A stretch of DNA of 64,000 nucleotides from Melastoma dodecandrum (taxonomy: Eukaryota > Streptophyta > Magnoliopsida > Myrtales > Melastomataceae). The notes below the pieces were generated by a model. The model saw only the letters and a list, made by a program, of their open reading frames with translations, did no database searches and was not told the DNA's origin. The first letter of the stretch is position 1. Every line of letters starts with the position of its first letter. The stretch covers positions 1,448,001 through 1,512,000 of the forward strand of contig JARUPY010000292.1 in the NCBI GenBank assembly GCA_029817715.1. The letters run 5' to 3'. Shown piece after piece: positions 55,505 to 64,000 of the stretch. Position numbers and translations under genes: made by a program.

Positions 55505-55693
55505 CGTTTCGTTCCGCTGTGGGGATGCGCGTCCGCTTCGGACGGGTATTCGATTGCCGGGATCGTGCTCATTGCGTCGTTGACGCTTCGCTAATTCGCG
55601 CGCTCCGGGGACCGATCCACGCCTTTGGCCGCGCATCGCGGACCGGCTCACGGATCCGACGTCGCGGCAACGATGCGCGCTGGGCTGGCAGGG

Positions 55694-58030
55694 TCAGCGG
55701 CGGCGTGTGGGCGCCGCGGCGGCCCTCCGAAGTGCCTCGGCCAGGGGGCCGCTCGGCGTTGGCTCGCTCGGCCTGGCCTCGCTCGGGGCGTTGCCCCGGA
55801 TCCGCGGCGGCTCGCGCGCAGGTTCGTGGGTGCGCCGGGTCGGCGCGGCGCCATCCACCGGATCGTCGAGCCGCATCGATAGCGCGATCCGCTTGCGCGG
55901 GCCATCGACACTAAGCACCAGAACACGAATTACCTCGCCGATCCGCACCACCTCGGCGGGAGACGCGATCCGGCGGCGGGCCATCGCCGAGATATGCACG
56001 AGCCCGTCCTGGTGGACGCCGATATCCACGAAGGCCCCGAACGCCGCCACGTTGGTGACGACGCCCTCCAGTTGCATCCCCGGCCGCAGATCACCGATCG
56101 TCTCGACGCCCTCCTCGAAGCGCGCGGTCTTGAAGGCGGGGCGCGGATCGCGGCCCGGCTTCTCCAGCTCGGCGATGATGTCGCGCACGGTCGGCAGGCC
56201 GAAGCGCGCATCGACGAAGGCCTCCGGCTTCAGCGTGGCGAGCGCCGCCGCATCGCCCAACAGGACATGGATATCGCTCTTCGTCGCCTGCAGGATCCGC
56301 CGGACCACCGGGTAGGCCTCCGGGTGAACGCCGGACGCGTCGAGCGGGTCGTCGCCGTTCCGGATCCGCAGGAAGCCCGCGGCCAACTCGAAGGTCTTCG
56401 GGCCGAGGCCCGGCACGGCCCTGAGCGCGGCCCGCGCGCGGAACGGGCCGTGCGCGTCCCGATACGTGACGATGCGTTCGGCGAGCGTGGCGCCGAGGCC
56501 CGACACCTGCGCCAGCAGGGCAGGGGAGGCCGTGTTCACGTCGACCCCGACGGCGTTCACCGCATCCTCCACCACGGCGGAGAGCGAGCGCGACAGCTTC
56601 GCCTCGCTGACATCGTGCTGGTACTGGCCGACGCCGATGGATTTCGGGTCGATCTTCACCAATTCGGCCAGGGGATCCTGCAGGCGCCGGGCGATCGAGG
56701 CTGCGCCGCGGTGGGATACGTCGAGATCGGGCAGCTCCCGGGACGCGATCTCCGAGGCGGAGTAGACCGAGGCGCCGGCCTCGCTGACCACCACCTTCGC
56801 AAGCGTGAGGCTCGGATTCCCGGCGATGATCTCGGCTGCAAGCCGCTCGGTCTCGCGGGATGCCGTGCCGTTGCCGATGGCGATCAGTTCGACGCCGTGA
56901 AGACGGCAGAGCCGCCCGAGTGACGCCACAGCCTCGCGCCAGCGGCGCTGCGGCTCGTGCGGGTAGGTGGTCTCGACCGCGACGATCCGGCCGGTCCGGT
57001 CCGCCACCGCCACCTTGACGCCGTTCCGGTAGCCGGGGTCCAACCCCATCGTGGCCCGGCCACCGGCCGGCGCGGCCAGCAGCAGGTCCTTCAGGTTGCC
57101 GGCGAACACCGTCACGGCCTCGTCCTCAGCACGCTCGAACAGGCGGGTTCGCAGATCCTGCCCGATGCCGGGTCCGATCTTCGTGCGCCATGCCGCGCGA
57201 ACGGTGTCGAGAAGCCAAGCATCACCGGCGCGGGCGCGCGCAGCGATGTTGAACCGATGGGCGATCGCGGTCTCGAACGGGCTCAGAGCGCCGGGCTGGG
57301 CCTGAGCAGCCTCAGCCTCGAGGCGAACGTCGAGCACGCCCTCACGCTCGCCACGGAAGATCGCCAGGATCCGATGCGAGGGCATGCGCTCCAGGCGTTC
57401 GGACCAGTCGAAATAGTCGGCGAATTTCGCGCCCTCTTGGGCCCTGCCCTTGCGGACCTGCGAGACGAGCTGGCCGACGCGCCAGTAATCGGCCCGGAGG
57501 CGCCCGATCAGGTCGGCATCCTCGGCGAATGTCTCGATGAGGATCGCGCGGGCGCCTTCGAGAGCCGCGTCGGCGTCGGTGATCCCATGTTTCACAGCCA
57601 GGAAGGGAGCCGCTGCGTCTTCCGGCCTACGCTCGGACTGCTTCAGCAGCGCCTGGGCCAGCGGCGCGAGGCCCGCCTCCCGGGCTGTCTGGGCCTTCGA
57701 CCGCCGCTTCGGCCGGAAGGGCATGTAGAGATCTTCGAGGCGGGCCTTCGTGTCGGCCGATTCGAGGGCCGCCGCGAGGGCCGGGGTCATGTGGCCTTGG
57801 GATTGGATGCTCGCCGCGATGACGCGCCGCCGATCGTTCAGATCGCGGAGGTAGGTCAGTCGCTCAGCGAGCCTGCGCAACTGCGTATCGTCGAGCCCGC
57901 CGGTATTCTCCTTGCGGTAGCGCGCGATGAAGGGGACGGTCGCCCCACCGTCGAGCAAAGCTGCCGCCGCGGCGATCTGCGCCTCCGCGACCCCGAGTTC
58001 CTCCGCGATGAGCACGGTGACGGATTTCAT
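55694..58030 (-). CDS. tex: Transcription accessory protein Tex
   Basis: A 778-residue RNA-binding protein. The N-terminal Tex helices (FIARYRKENTGGLDDTQLRR, RPKRRSKAQTAREAGLAPLA) are followed by a YqgF/RNase H-like domain (TMGLDPGYRNGVKVAVADRT), the helix-hairpin-helix part (KSIGVGQYQHDVSEAKLSRS, VNTASPALLAQVSGLGATLA) and a C-terminal S1 domain (GMQLEGVVTNVAAFGAFVDI, HQDGLVHISAMARRRI). Tex binds RNA and affects transcription and stress survival in several bacteria. ATG 58030 is preceded by GGAG. Confidence 0.96.
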   Translation of the reverse strand: MKSVTVLIAEELGVAEAQIAAAAALLDGGATVPFIARYRKENTGGLDDTQLRRLAERLTYLRDLNDRRRVIAASIQSQGHMTPALAAALESADTKARLEDLYMPFRPKRRSKAQTAREAGLAPLAQALLKQSERRPEDAAAPFLAVKHGITDADAALEGARAILIETFAEDADLIGRLRADYWRVGQLVSQVRKGRAQEGAKFADYFDWSERLERMPSHRILAIFRGEREGVLDVRLEAEAAQAQPGALSPFETAIAHRFNIAARARAGDAWLLDTVRAAWRTKIGPGIGQDLRTRLFERAEDEAVTVFAGNLKDLLLAAPAGGRATMGLDPGYRNGVKVAVADRTGRIVAVETTYPHEPQRRWREAVASLGRLCRLHGVELIAIGNGTASRETERLAAEIIAGNPSLTLAKVVVSEAGASVYSASEIASRELPDLDVSHRGAASIARRLQDPLAELVKIDPKSIGVGQYQHDVSEAKLSRSLSAVVEDAVNAVGVDVNTASPALLAQVSGLGATLAERIVTYRDAHGPFRARAALRAVPGLGPKTFELAAGFLRIRNGDDPLDASGVHPEAYPVVRRILQATKSDIHVLLGDAAALATLKPEAFVDARFGLPTVRDIIAELEKPGRDPRPAFKTARFEEGVETIGDLRPGMQLEGVVTNVAAFGAFVDIGVHQDGLVHISAMARRRIASPAEVVRIGEVIRVLVLSVDGPRKRIALSMRLDDPVDGAAPTRRTHEPAREPPRIRGNAPSEARPSEPTPSGPLAEALRRAAAAPTRRR

Positions 58031-58194
58031 GCTTACTCCGGCGGGCGGCGCGGCCCAGGTTCGCAAGACGGCTGTCGCCGTGGAACCTCAGCCGCCAAGC
58101 CGCCGGAAACAAGGCGCCGCAGCCGTGGCCAGACGAGCGACCATTGCTTGCGCCTCGGTACCACAGGTGGCCTCGGCTACCACCGGCTGTGCTG

Positions 58195-58380
58195 GCTGAT
58201 CACCGAACCACCGGCTAATATCAGACTATCTGTGGAAATTTACTGCGACGACTCGGTGTTCGCATATTATTATTGACGCATAAGATCTTCGTTTTTGCGA
58301 GCATCGATTGCTTTACGCAATGCATAAAGCAATCATATTTCACTTCTTCAGCAACTATATTGATCGATCAATGACCACAT
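58195..58380. other. AT-rich intergenic island with two inverted repeats
   Basis: A stretch markedly richer in A and T than its surroundings, between tex and the small gene at 58482. It holds ATTGCTTTA at 58307-58315 and its exact complement TAAAGCAAT at 58325-58333 (9-base stem, 9-base loop), and the perfect 14-base palindrome ATTGATCGATCAAT at 58359-58372. It may be a regulatory region, a small RNA or a remnant of foreign DNA. Confidence 0.5.
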
Positions 58381-58481
58381 TGGGCTGCGCCGCTCCTTGA
58401 CGAGGATGTGGCCGCGTCATCGGGATGTCACGGGTCAATGAAAATCTTGCTCTTCGCATGGCCTAGAAAGGCAGGCGCCCC

Positions 58482-58682
58482 GTGCAGTTCGAGATACGCG
58501 AGAACAGCCGGTCTCGGTGGTCCTGGGTTCTCCTGAACGAGACCGAGGAGACGGTCCTGATATCGCGGCGAAGCTTCCCGTCACGGGCGCAGGCGACGGC
58601 AGCGGCGCTGGCATTCTCGCAGCTCGTCGCGCGCGCTGGGCGATCTCTCGGCGGCAGCTCGCGCCAGGTCGGATTTCTCTGA
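58482..58682 (+). CDS. Small protein, possibly DUF1508/YegP-like
   Basis: A 66-residue protein with GTG start. MQFEIRENSRSRWSWVLLNE followed by SRRSFPSRAQATAAALAFSQ resembles one YegP/DUF1508 repeat, in which a Trp-containing strand is followed by a charged helix. The conserved glycines of the family are not all present, so assignment is tentative. The AT-rich island lies directly upstream. Confidence 0.55.
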   Translation: MQFEIRENSRSRWSWVLLNETEETVLISRRSFPSRAQATAAALAFSQLVARAGRSLGGSSRQVGFL

Positions 58683-58718
58683 TCGCGTTGGCACGGTGCG
58701 GTGGGGCGCCGGGACAGG

Positions 58719-58877
58719 TCAGGCCCGGTGGCGGATCAGGCTGACCACGCTCGAACAGGCGATCACGCACCCGACACCCATGGCGCCGAGGCAGCTGATG
58801 GTGCGGACCGGCTCACCGCGGGCCAGGACGATGGCGATTGCGAGGGGCGGAAGAAGGAACGCGAGCATCAGGGTCAT
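58719..58877 (-). CDS. Putative 52-residue membrane protein
   Basis: An intact short frame: MTLMLAFLLPPLAIAIVLAR, a brief polar turn, a second hydrophobic segment (CLGAMGVGCVIACSSVVSLI) and a basic C-terminus. The LLPPLAI start and two-span size recall Pmp3/YqaE proteins, which affect membrane potential under stress, but the second half lacks their usual pattern. Convergent with the YegP-like gene; stops are 37 bases apart. Confidence 0.5.
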   Translation of the reverse strand: MTLMLAFLLPPLAIAIVLARGEPVRTISCLGAMGVGCVIACSSVVSLIRHRA

Positions 58878-59154
58878 TGGCCGCTCCGGTTGCGATGGGA
58901 CGAGTCTAGGACCCGAATGGTTAACCGCTCATCACGAGCCGCAGAGCCGCCAGGCTCCGCAGCGACAACGCAGGCGTCGCGGCGATCCTGTCAGATGGTA
59001 CCGCCGTTGCTGGTGAGGCCCGTCGTTCTTTGACGGCCGCAGGTTGCGTTCACCCGGGAGCGAGGCTCGCCTTCGCCAGTGCTTTTGGCGGCGTTGAGAG
59101 TAAGCCGGCCGCGTTGTCGGAGCGGTCGCGATGCCCGGCCCTCGGGTCAGCCCG

Positions 59155-61365
59155 TCAAAGGCGGACCAGCCTGTCGACGAGCGCGCGGTCGTGAAGCAGG
59201 GCCATCCGCTCCTTCGGCGTGAGCCAAGCCTGGGCCTCCGCAACCGTCTCGGCCTCGCAGATCTTGGCGGTGGCGAGAGTCTGGTCCGGATCGATCGCGC
59301 CGCGCGGCCGGGATCGTCCGGGCGGCAGCATCCGGGCGTGCGCCTCCGCGAGCGTGCGATCGGCATGGAGCGAGGCGAGGGCATCGGCGGAGTCGAACCC
59401 CAGCGCAGCATTGCGGGCCGTGAGCGCTCCGGCGCGCAGGGCGATCTCCGGCGGCGCGGCCTCCTCGGGCGTGGCAAGCAGGCGCCGCCGCTTGAGCGCG
59501 AGGCCGAGGCCGAGCTGGCCGCTGGCCCAGGAAATCGGGATGGCCAGCACCAAGCCCAGGATGGTGGGGCTCATCCAGAGGAACAGCGATGTGGCGATCG
59601 CGAAGGCCGCGATCCCGGCCACGAGGCCCAGGACCATGTGCCAGCCGTGCCGGGCCACGATATCGCGCAGCGGGATCGATCCGTCGTCGCGCCGCTGCGG
59701 GTTCCAGCCCGTATCGCGGCCGAGCAGGATGTCGATGACGGAGCCGGACTGGATCACCATCGCCACCGGCGCCACCAGGGCGGAGAGGAGGATCTCGACG
59801 AGACTGGACAGGATGAGCCGTCCGGCCCCGCCGCAGGGCCGCCGCACCGCACCGTCGAGGAGCGCGAGGATCAGCCCCAAAATTTTCGGGGCCAGCAGAA
59901 CCGCCATGGTCAGCCCGAAGAGCTGGAGGGCGCGGACCGGGTCGAACCGTGGGAAGACCGGCGAGAAGCCGGCGCCGCCGAAATAATCCGGCCGCTCGGT
60001 GGCAGTCTGGAGGACCAGCAGGATACCGACGACCAGCTGCAGCAGCCAGAGCGGCGAGGCGAGGTATCCGGCGATCCCGGTGGCGAAGTGCTGCCGGGTC
60101 GCCGGGTGCAGGCCGGCCGCGCCGATCACCCGTGCGTGCTGGAGGTTGCCCTGCGCCCAGCGCCGGTCGCGGACCGCCACGTCGATGAGCGACGGCGGGC
60201 TCTCCTCGTAGGAGCCCTCCAGGCGGTGCAGCATGTAGACCGCCCAGCCGGCCCGGCGGATCAGGGCCGCCTCGACGAAGTCATGGGACAGGATGTGGCC
60301 GCCGAAGGGGGGCTTCCCCGGCAGATCTGGCAGGCCGCAGGAGGACGCGAAGGCCGCGGTCCTGATGATGGCGTTGTGGCCCCAGTAATTGCCGTCCCGG
60401 CCCGACCAGGCTGACAGCCCGGCCGCGATCACCGGGCCGTAGATCCGCGCGGCGAATTGCTGGAGGCGTGCGAACAGCGTGTTGCGGTTGATGATCAGCG
60501 GCAGCGTCTGGATGATGCCGGCATCCGGGTCCGCCTCCATGGCGGCGGCGAGCGCCACGACAGCCTGACCGCTCATCAGGCTGTCGGCGTCGAGCACCAG
60601 CATGTGGTCGTAGCGGCCGCCCCAGCGGGTGACGAAGTCGCCGATATTGCCGGCCTTGCGGTGATGGTTCTTCGGCCGGTGCCGATAGTAGAGCCGCGCG
60701 TCCGGCCCGAGGCGCGCCCGCAGGTCGAGGAACGCGCGCTCCTCCGCGATCCAGGCATCGGCCTGCGTCGAATCCGACAGGATGAACCAGTCAAAATGCC
60801 GCCCGAGGCCGGTCGCCTCCACAGCCTCCCGCATCGCCTCGACGCCCGCGAAGGTGCGGGCCGTGGCCTCGTTGTAGACCGGCATCAGCACCGCGGTGCG
60901 GCTCGAGAGGGCGGTGGGCTCAGGCGTGGACGGGCCGCGCCGCAACAGCAGACCGAACCCGAGCAGCGCACTCGTGAAGGCCAGAGCGATCCACGAGAAC
61001 GTCAGGCAGAACAGGATGACGAGAGCGAGCTGGAGCGCGGTCGGGCTGCCGGAGACCGACACGGTCTCGACCATCTGCCAGCCGCCATAGCCGGTCAGCG
61101 CCAGGGCGCCGCCGAACACCCAGAGGCGCGCGAGCCAAGGGGTCTCGGCCGGTCGGGATGGCCTGCGGCCGGCGCCGATATCCCAGCGGGCCAGATCCTG
61201 AACCGGCATCGCCAGCGGCGCCTCGGGCGGCAGGCCGAAACCCGCCACGCTGTCCGGCATGTCGGGCTCGGTCCGGGTCGGCGGCGCAGGCTCGGCCAGG
61301 GTGCTGGTCTCGTCCAACGGCATGGCGGAGGCGGACCCTCGAAGTTGAAGCTGGACAGGAATCAT
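59155..61365 (-). CDS. opgH: Glucans biosynthesis glucosyltransferase H (OpgH/MdoH)
   Basis: A 736-residue inner-membrane glycosyltransferase that polymerises UDP-glucose into the osmoregulated periplasmic glucan backbone. After a Pro-rich cytoplasmic N-terminus come two membrane segments (PTALQLALVILFCLTFSWIA), the GT2 domain with TAVLMPVYNEATARTFAG, HMLVLDADSLMSGQAVVALA and the acceptor-site motif VRDRRWAQGNLQHARVIG, and several C-terminal spans. ATG 61365 overlaps the opgG stop (ATGA), so opgG and opgH are co-translated. Confidence 0.94.
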   Translation of the reverse strand: MIPVQLQLRGSASAMPLDETSTLAEPAPPTRTEPDMPDSVAGFGLPPEAPLAMPVQDLARWDIGAGRRPSRPAETPWLARLWVFGGALALTGYGGWQMVETVSVSGSPTALQLALVILFCLTFSWIALAFTSALLGFGLLLRRGPSTPEPTALSSRTAVLMPVYNEATARTFAGVEAMREAVEATGLGRHFDWFILSDSTQADAWIAEERAFLDLRARLGPDARLYYRHRPKNHHRKAGNIGDFVTRWGGRYDHMLVLDADSLMSGQAVVALAAAMEADPDAGIIQTLPLIINRNTLFARLQQFAARIYGPVIAAGLSAWSGRDGNYWGHNAIIRTAAFASSCGLPDLPGKPPFGGHILSHDFVEAALIRRAGWAVYMLHRLEGSYEESPPSLIDVAVRDRRWAQGNLQHARVIGAAGLHPATRQHFATGIAGYLASPLWLLQLVVGILLVLQTATERPDYFGGAGFSPVFPRFDPVRALQLFGLTMAVLLAPKILGLILALLDGAVRRPCGGAGRLILSSLVEILLSALVAPVAMVIQSGSVIDILLGRDTGWNPQRRDDGSIPLRDIVARHGWHMVLGLVAGIAAFAIATSLFLWMSPTILGLVLAIPISWASGQLGLGLALKRRRLLATPEEAAPPEIALRAGALTARNAALGFDSADALASLHADRTLAEAHARMLPPGRSRPRGAIDPDQTLATAKICEAETVAEAQAWLTPKERMALLHDRALVDRLVRL

Positions 61366-62930
61366 GCGGTCCAGCGGAACAGCCACGTCTCGCTGGCGCG
61401 GGCTTGTCCGCGCCGGAGCGCGAGGCGCAACTCGCTGGCCTTCTCGCTGCCCGGATCGAGCTCGAACAGGATCCGCAGGGTCTTACGGTCGTGGTAGCGA
61501 TAGCGGTCCTGCCGGGTGATCGTTCCGGCCGAGGCGCTGAGATCGACGTCGATGTCACCGGACTCAAACAGCGCGTCGCCTTGGAAGTCGACCGCGAACA
61601 GGCGCCGGTTGCCCGAGCTGCCGTGGCCGCAGCGGCTGTCGCTGACCCGCGCGATCCCAGGCGCCAGCGGGTCGGGCCAACCCTTCGACCAGTGCTGGCG
61701 GCAGAGGAAGCGCATCTCACCCCCCTTGGCGAGCTTCGCCTTGGGGCGCCAATAGGCGAAGACGTTCTCGTTCAGCTCGGAGTCGCTCGGAATCTCGAGG
61801 AGCGTCACGGCGCCCTCGTTCCAATCGTCCAGCGGCTCCAGCCAGAGGGAGGGCCGCTGCTCCCAGTGCCGTCGATCGTCATCGAAATCGGCATAGGCGC
61901 GGGCGCGCTGCATCAGGCCGAAACCCTTCGGCGCACGGTCCACGAAGGCCGAGACCTGGAGCGTCTCGGGATTGTGCACCGGGCGCCAGATGGGCTCGCC
62001 GTAGCCGTTGTGGATCGCCAGGCCCTCGACCGAGAAGGCGGCGGCGCGCAGGTCGTCGACCCGGCGGCGGTCGAGCGCCCCGAACAGGTAGCTGCCCTGC
62101 ATGCCGCCGAGCCCGATATGGTCGAGATCGGCTCGCGCGAACACCGTGCCGTCGATCGCGGCGGTCGAGGCCTCCTTGCCGGGCGTCAGCGTCAGGCGGA
62201 AGGCCGCGGTTGCCGATTCCGACTCCGCGAGCGCGTGGATGACGATCGGCTGGTCAGGCGCGGGCGTCTCGATGAACAGGGCACGGAACAGCGGGAATTC
62301 CTCGCCGCGCGAATCGGCGGGCCGAAGGGCGAGCGCACGGGCGTTGATCCCGAAATCCTGTCCCTCCGCCACGAGGTGGAAAAAGGAGCCGCCCTGAAAC
62401 AGCGCAAAGTTCGACAGCTCGCCCGCGTCGCCGAATCGTGCCCGGATGCGAAAGCCGGAAAACGCCGTTTCGGCATTCAAATCCGGCAGCTCGACGCCCA
62501 GCGTCAGGTAGGCCGACTTGTCGTAGGCGACCGGCTGAACCCGTCCATCCTCGATCAGGTACAGCGAGACCGGCGTGTCGAAGATCGAGCCCCGCAGCAG
62601 CGGTTCGAGGCTGTAGCCGATATCCTGATCGGCCCAGATCCCCCGATCTTCGGCCGGGCGGATCGCCTCGTAGGCCTCCCGCGACAGGTTCTTGAGAACC
62701 GCCGGCACGTCGTTGGTCTTCGGGGCGACATGCGGTGCCTTCGCGCGGGCGCGGGCGAGATCGGTGAGCGTGTCGGCACCAAAGGCGTCCCCGGGACCGG
62801 GGAAGGGCGGCAGCTTGTCGGCCTCCGCCGCCCAGGACGGCGCGGGACGCGACCCCGAAGCGACGCCCAGCGCTCCGGCCAGAAGGGTGCGGCGAGTCGG
62901 GGCGGCTAGAGGTCCGGCTGCGATGGTCAT
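61362..62930 (-). CDS. opgG: Glucan biosynthesis protein G (OpgG/MdoG)
   Basis: A 522-residue periplasmic protein needed for making osmoregulated glucans. A twin-arginine type signal (APTRRTLLAGALGVASG) precedes the OpgG/D domain: YEAIRPAEDRGIWADQDIGY, GLALHNGYGEP-like segment (SVEGLAIHNGYGEPIWRPV), FGLMQRARAYADFDDDRRHW and PSLWLEPLDDWNEGAVTLLE. The Tat-like signal and this motif set also fit OpgD, but the opgH partner directly downstream favours OpgG. First gene of the opgGH operon, divergent from hpf. Confidence 0.93.
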   Translation of the reverse strand: MTIAAGPLAAPTRRTLLAGALGVASGSRPAPSWAAEADKLPPFPGPGDAFGADTLTDLARARAKAPHVAPKTNDVPAVLKNLSREAYEAIRPAEDRGIWADQDIGYSLEPLLRGSIFDTPVSLYLIEDGRVQPVAYDKSAYLTLGVELPDLNAETAFSGFRIRARFGDAGELSNFALFQGGSFFHLVAEGQDFGINARALALRPADSRGEEFPLFRALFIETPAPDQPIVIHALAESESATAAFRLTLTPGKEASTAAIDGTVFARADLDHIGLGGMQGSYLFGALDRRRVDDLRAAAFSVEGLAIHNGYGEPIWRPVHNPETLQVSAFVDRAPKGFGLMQRARAYADFDDDRRHWEQRPSLWLEPLDDWNEGAVTLLEIPSDSELNENVFAYWRPKAKLAKGGEMRFLCRQHWSKGWPDPLAPGIARVSDSRCGHGSSGNRRLFAVDFQGDALFESGDIDVDLSASAGTITRQDRYRYHDRKTLRILFELDPGSEKASELRLALRRGQARASETWLFRWTA

Positions 62931-63084
62931 GCGGATGGGCGTCTCACAACTCCGTAGGGCGCCTGTATTCCGGCGAGCGGCTGAACCCAGGGTTAAGCAG
63001 CGGACCTGTCCGCCTCCGGCTCCGTTGACTTAACGCAAGCCGGCTCTCTAATTCGGCCGACCGTATGGGAGCTGGGGAGGCAGC

Positions 63085-63681
63085 ATGGGGTCGTTGCGAG
63101 TCACGGGCCACGGCGTGGATCTCGGCGAGAGTCTGCGCGGCCGCATCGAGGAACGGATGGCCGCGATACAGGCCAAATACCTCGACTCGCATATGAGCGA
63201 CGCCTGCACGGGCCATGTCACGCTGCGGCGGGATGGGACCGCCTTCCGGACGGATTGCGTCCTGCATCTCGTGTCGGGGCTGACGATCGAGGCGAACGGG
63301 TTCGCGCACGACGCGCGTTCGAGCTTCGAGCAGACGGCGGAGCGTCTCGAGACCCGGTTGCGCCGCTACAAGCATCGCCTGAAGCAGCACGCTACCGGGC
63401 CCGGCGACGATGCGGCGATCGAGGCGGCCTACGCGGTCCTGGCCGCCCCGGACGATGAGGACGATGACGAGCCCGGCGACGGGGATGCCCATCCCCCGAT
63501 CGTCGCGGAGAGCACCCGGACTCTGCAACGCCGGACCATCGGCGAGGCGGTGACGGCCCTGGACCTGACAGGATCGCCGGTCCTCGTGTTCGTCCACGCT
63601 GGCACCGGACGCGTCAACGTCGTATATCGGCGTAGCGACGGCGCGATCGGCTGGGTGGACCCGCCGAACGCCGTCGACTGA
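63085..63681 (+). CDS. hpf: Ribosome hibernation-promoting factor, long form
   Basis: A 198-residue protein. The N-terminal domain (1-105), LRVTGHGVDLGESLRGRIEE and LETRLRRYKHRLKQH, binds the 30S decoding region. An acidic linker (APDDEDDDEPGDGDAH) follows, then the C-terminal dimerisation domain (LTGSPVLVFVHAGTGRVNVV, RSDGAIGWVDPP), so it is the long type that forms 100S ribosomes. It precedes ptsN, as in many alphaproteobacteria. GGGAGG is the ribosome site. Confidence 0.95.
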   Translation: MGSLRVTGHGVDLGESLRGRIEERMAAIQAKYLDSHMSDACTGHVTLRRDGTAFRTDCVLHLVSGLTIEANGFAHDARSSFEQTAERLETRLRRYKHRLKQHATGPGDDAAIEAAYAVLAAPDDEDDDEPGDGDAHPPIVAESTRTLQRRTIGEAVTALDLTGSPVLVFVHAGTGRVNVVYRRSDGAIGWVDPPNAVD

Positions 63682-63739
63682 CGCGACGGGTCGGGAGGAA
63701 CAGAGCCGGAACCGGCCTGTTTCCCGGTCGATTGGTTGG

Positions 63740-63773
63740 CAGGGGCGCGGCCGCGTGGCCGTCGATGCCCCTG
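63740..63773 (+). terminator. Hairpin between hpf and ptsN
   Basis: CAGGGGC and GCCCCTG form a 7-base stem enclosing an inner hairpin (CGGCC/GGCCG). No T tract follows. It may weaken read-through from hpf into ptsN or protect the hpf message. Confidence 0.45.
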
Positions 63774-63821
63774 CGACGAGGCCCGTTTTAGTAGGACGGG
63801 CGACGGGGCAACGGTCGTTCG

Positions 63822-64000
63822 ATGCCAATTCTGGAATTCCTCGACCCTGAGTCGGTCGTGCCGTCGCTGCGCGCGCGGGCCAAGAAGCAGGTGCTTCAGG
63901 ACCTCGCCGCCCAGGCGGCGCGTCGCCTGCCCGCCCTCGGCGAGCGCCCGGTGTTCGATACGCTGCTGCAGCGGGAACGGCTCGGATCGACCGGGATCGG
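63822..64000 (+). CDS. ptsN: PTS IIA-like nitrogen-regulatory protein PtsN, N-terminal part
   Basis: The first 59 residues, MPILEFLDPESVVPSLRARA, then KKQVLQDLAAQAARRLPALG and FDTLLQRERLGSTGIG, match the start of PtsN (EIIA-Ntr), the end of the nitrogen phosphotransferase chain that regulates potassium uptake and stress responses. The phosphorylated His lies beyond the window edge. ATG at 63822. Confidence 0.93.
   Translation, partial: MPILEFLDPESVVPSLRARAKKQVLQDLAAQAARRLPALGERPVFDTLLQRERLGSTGI

Overview
The window is a high-GC chromosomal stretch, close to 70 percent G+C by eye, from an alphaproteobacterium of the order Hyphomicrobiales, most likely Methylobacterium or Methylorubrum. Support for this is the LdtR-type MarR regulator beside a DUF6163 membrane protein, a BcsS-like outer membrane protein, an aspartate/glutamate leucyltransferase (Bpt), RpoH, several CsbD-like stress proteins and the hpf-ptsN order. 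Genus assignment is inference from protein style. No rRNA, CRISPR array, prophage or plasmid backbone was seen. Because of the high G+C, most long antisense reading frames are shadows and are left out.

Layout. 1-8.9 kb is metabolic: the tail of an altronate dehydratase family enzyme, a saccharopine-dehydrogenase-like reductase, a trifunctional-length PutA, a DUF2218 protein, an FAD-linked 2-hydroxyacid dehydrogenase, a fumarylacetoacetate-hydrolase family enzyme and a Nudix hydrolase. 9-16.4 kb holds tRNA-Gly, a peptide deformylase homologue altered in all three active-site motifs, an XRE regulator followed by a half-length relative, a formyltransferase, a truncated SDR coupled to an FeS-type photolyase, BcsS and ExoD. 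16.4-29 kb is housekeeping: ldtR, DUF6163, hemB, bpt, purB, D-amino acid aminotransferase, purA, rpoH, an RluA-family pseudouridine synthase and tRNA-Glu.

29.5-35.6 kb carries a PAS-PAS-PAS-LuxR regulator and then a co-directional cluster of three CsbD-like proteins, a multi-pass membrane protein, a 31-residue ORF, a TAXI-type binding protein without TRAP permease genes, and a YidB-like protein. It looks like an envelope or general stress module. 35.8-38.8 kb is a lower-GC oligosaccharide flippase gene bracketed by two decayed, directly repeated IS5-type transposase copies, which marks a horizontally acquired or rearranged segment.

38.8-44.5 kb is the most unusual part: a minus-strand operon encoding a periplasmic ABC_sub_bind protein, a Cache-HAMP histidine kinase, a stand-alone receiver, a receiver-adenylate cyclase fusion and a second ABC_sub_bind protein, the first four joined by 4-base ATGA overlaps and with no permease or ATPase. 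It reads as a ligand-sensing system that feeds into cAMP. A second, TPR-containing class III cyclase lies at 47.3 kb, past an acyl-CoA ligase and tRNA-Gln and tRNA-Ser.

49.5-58.9 kb contains several small, unrecognised genes, a flagellin with a putative glycosyltransferase-like gene and an ATP-grasp-like gene next to it, and tex. The window closes with the opgGH glucan operon, long-form hpf and the start of ptsN.
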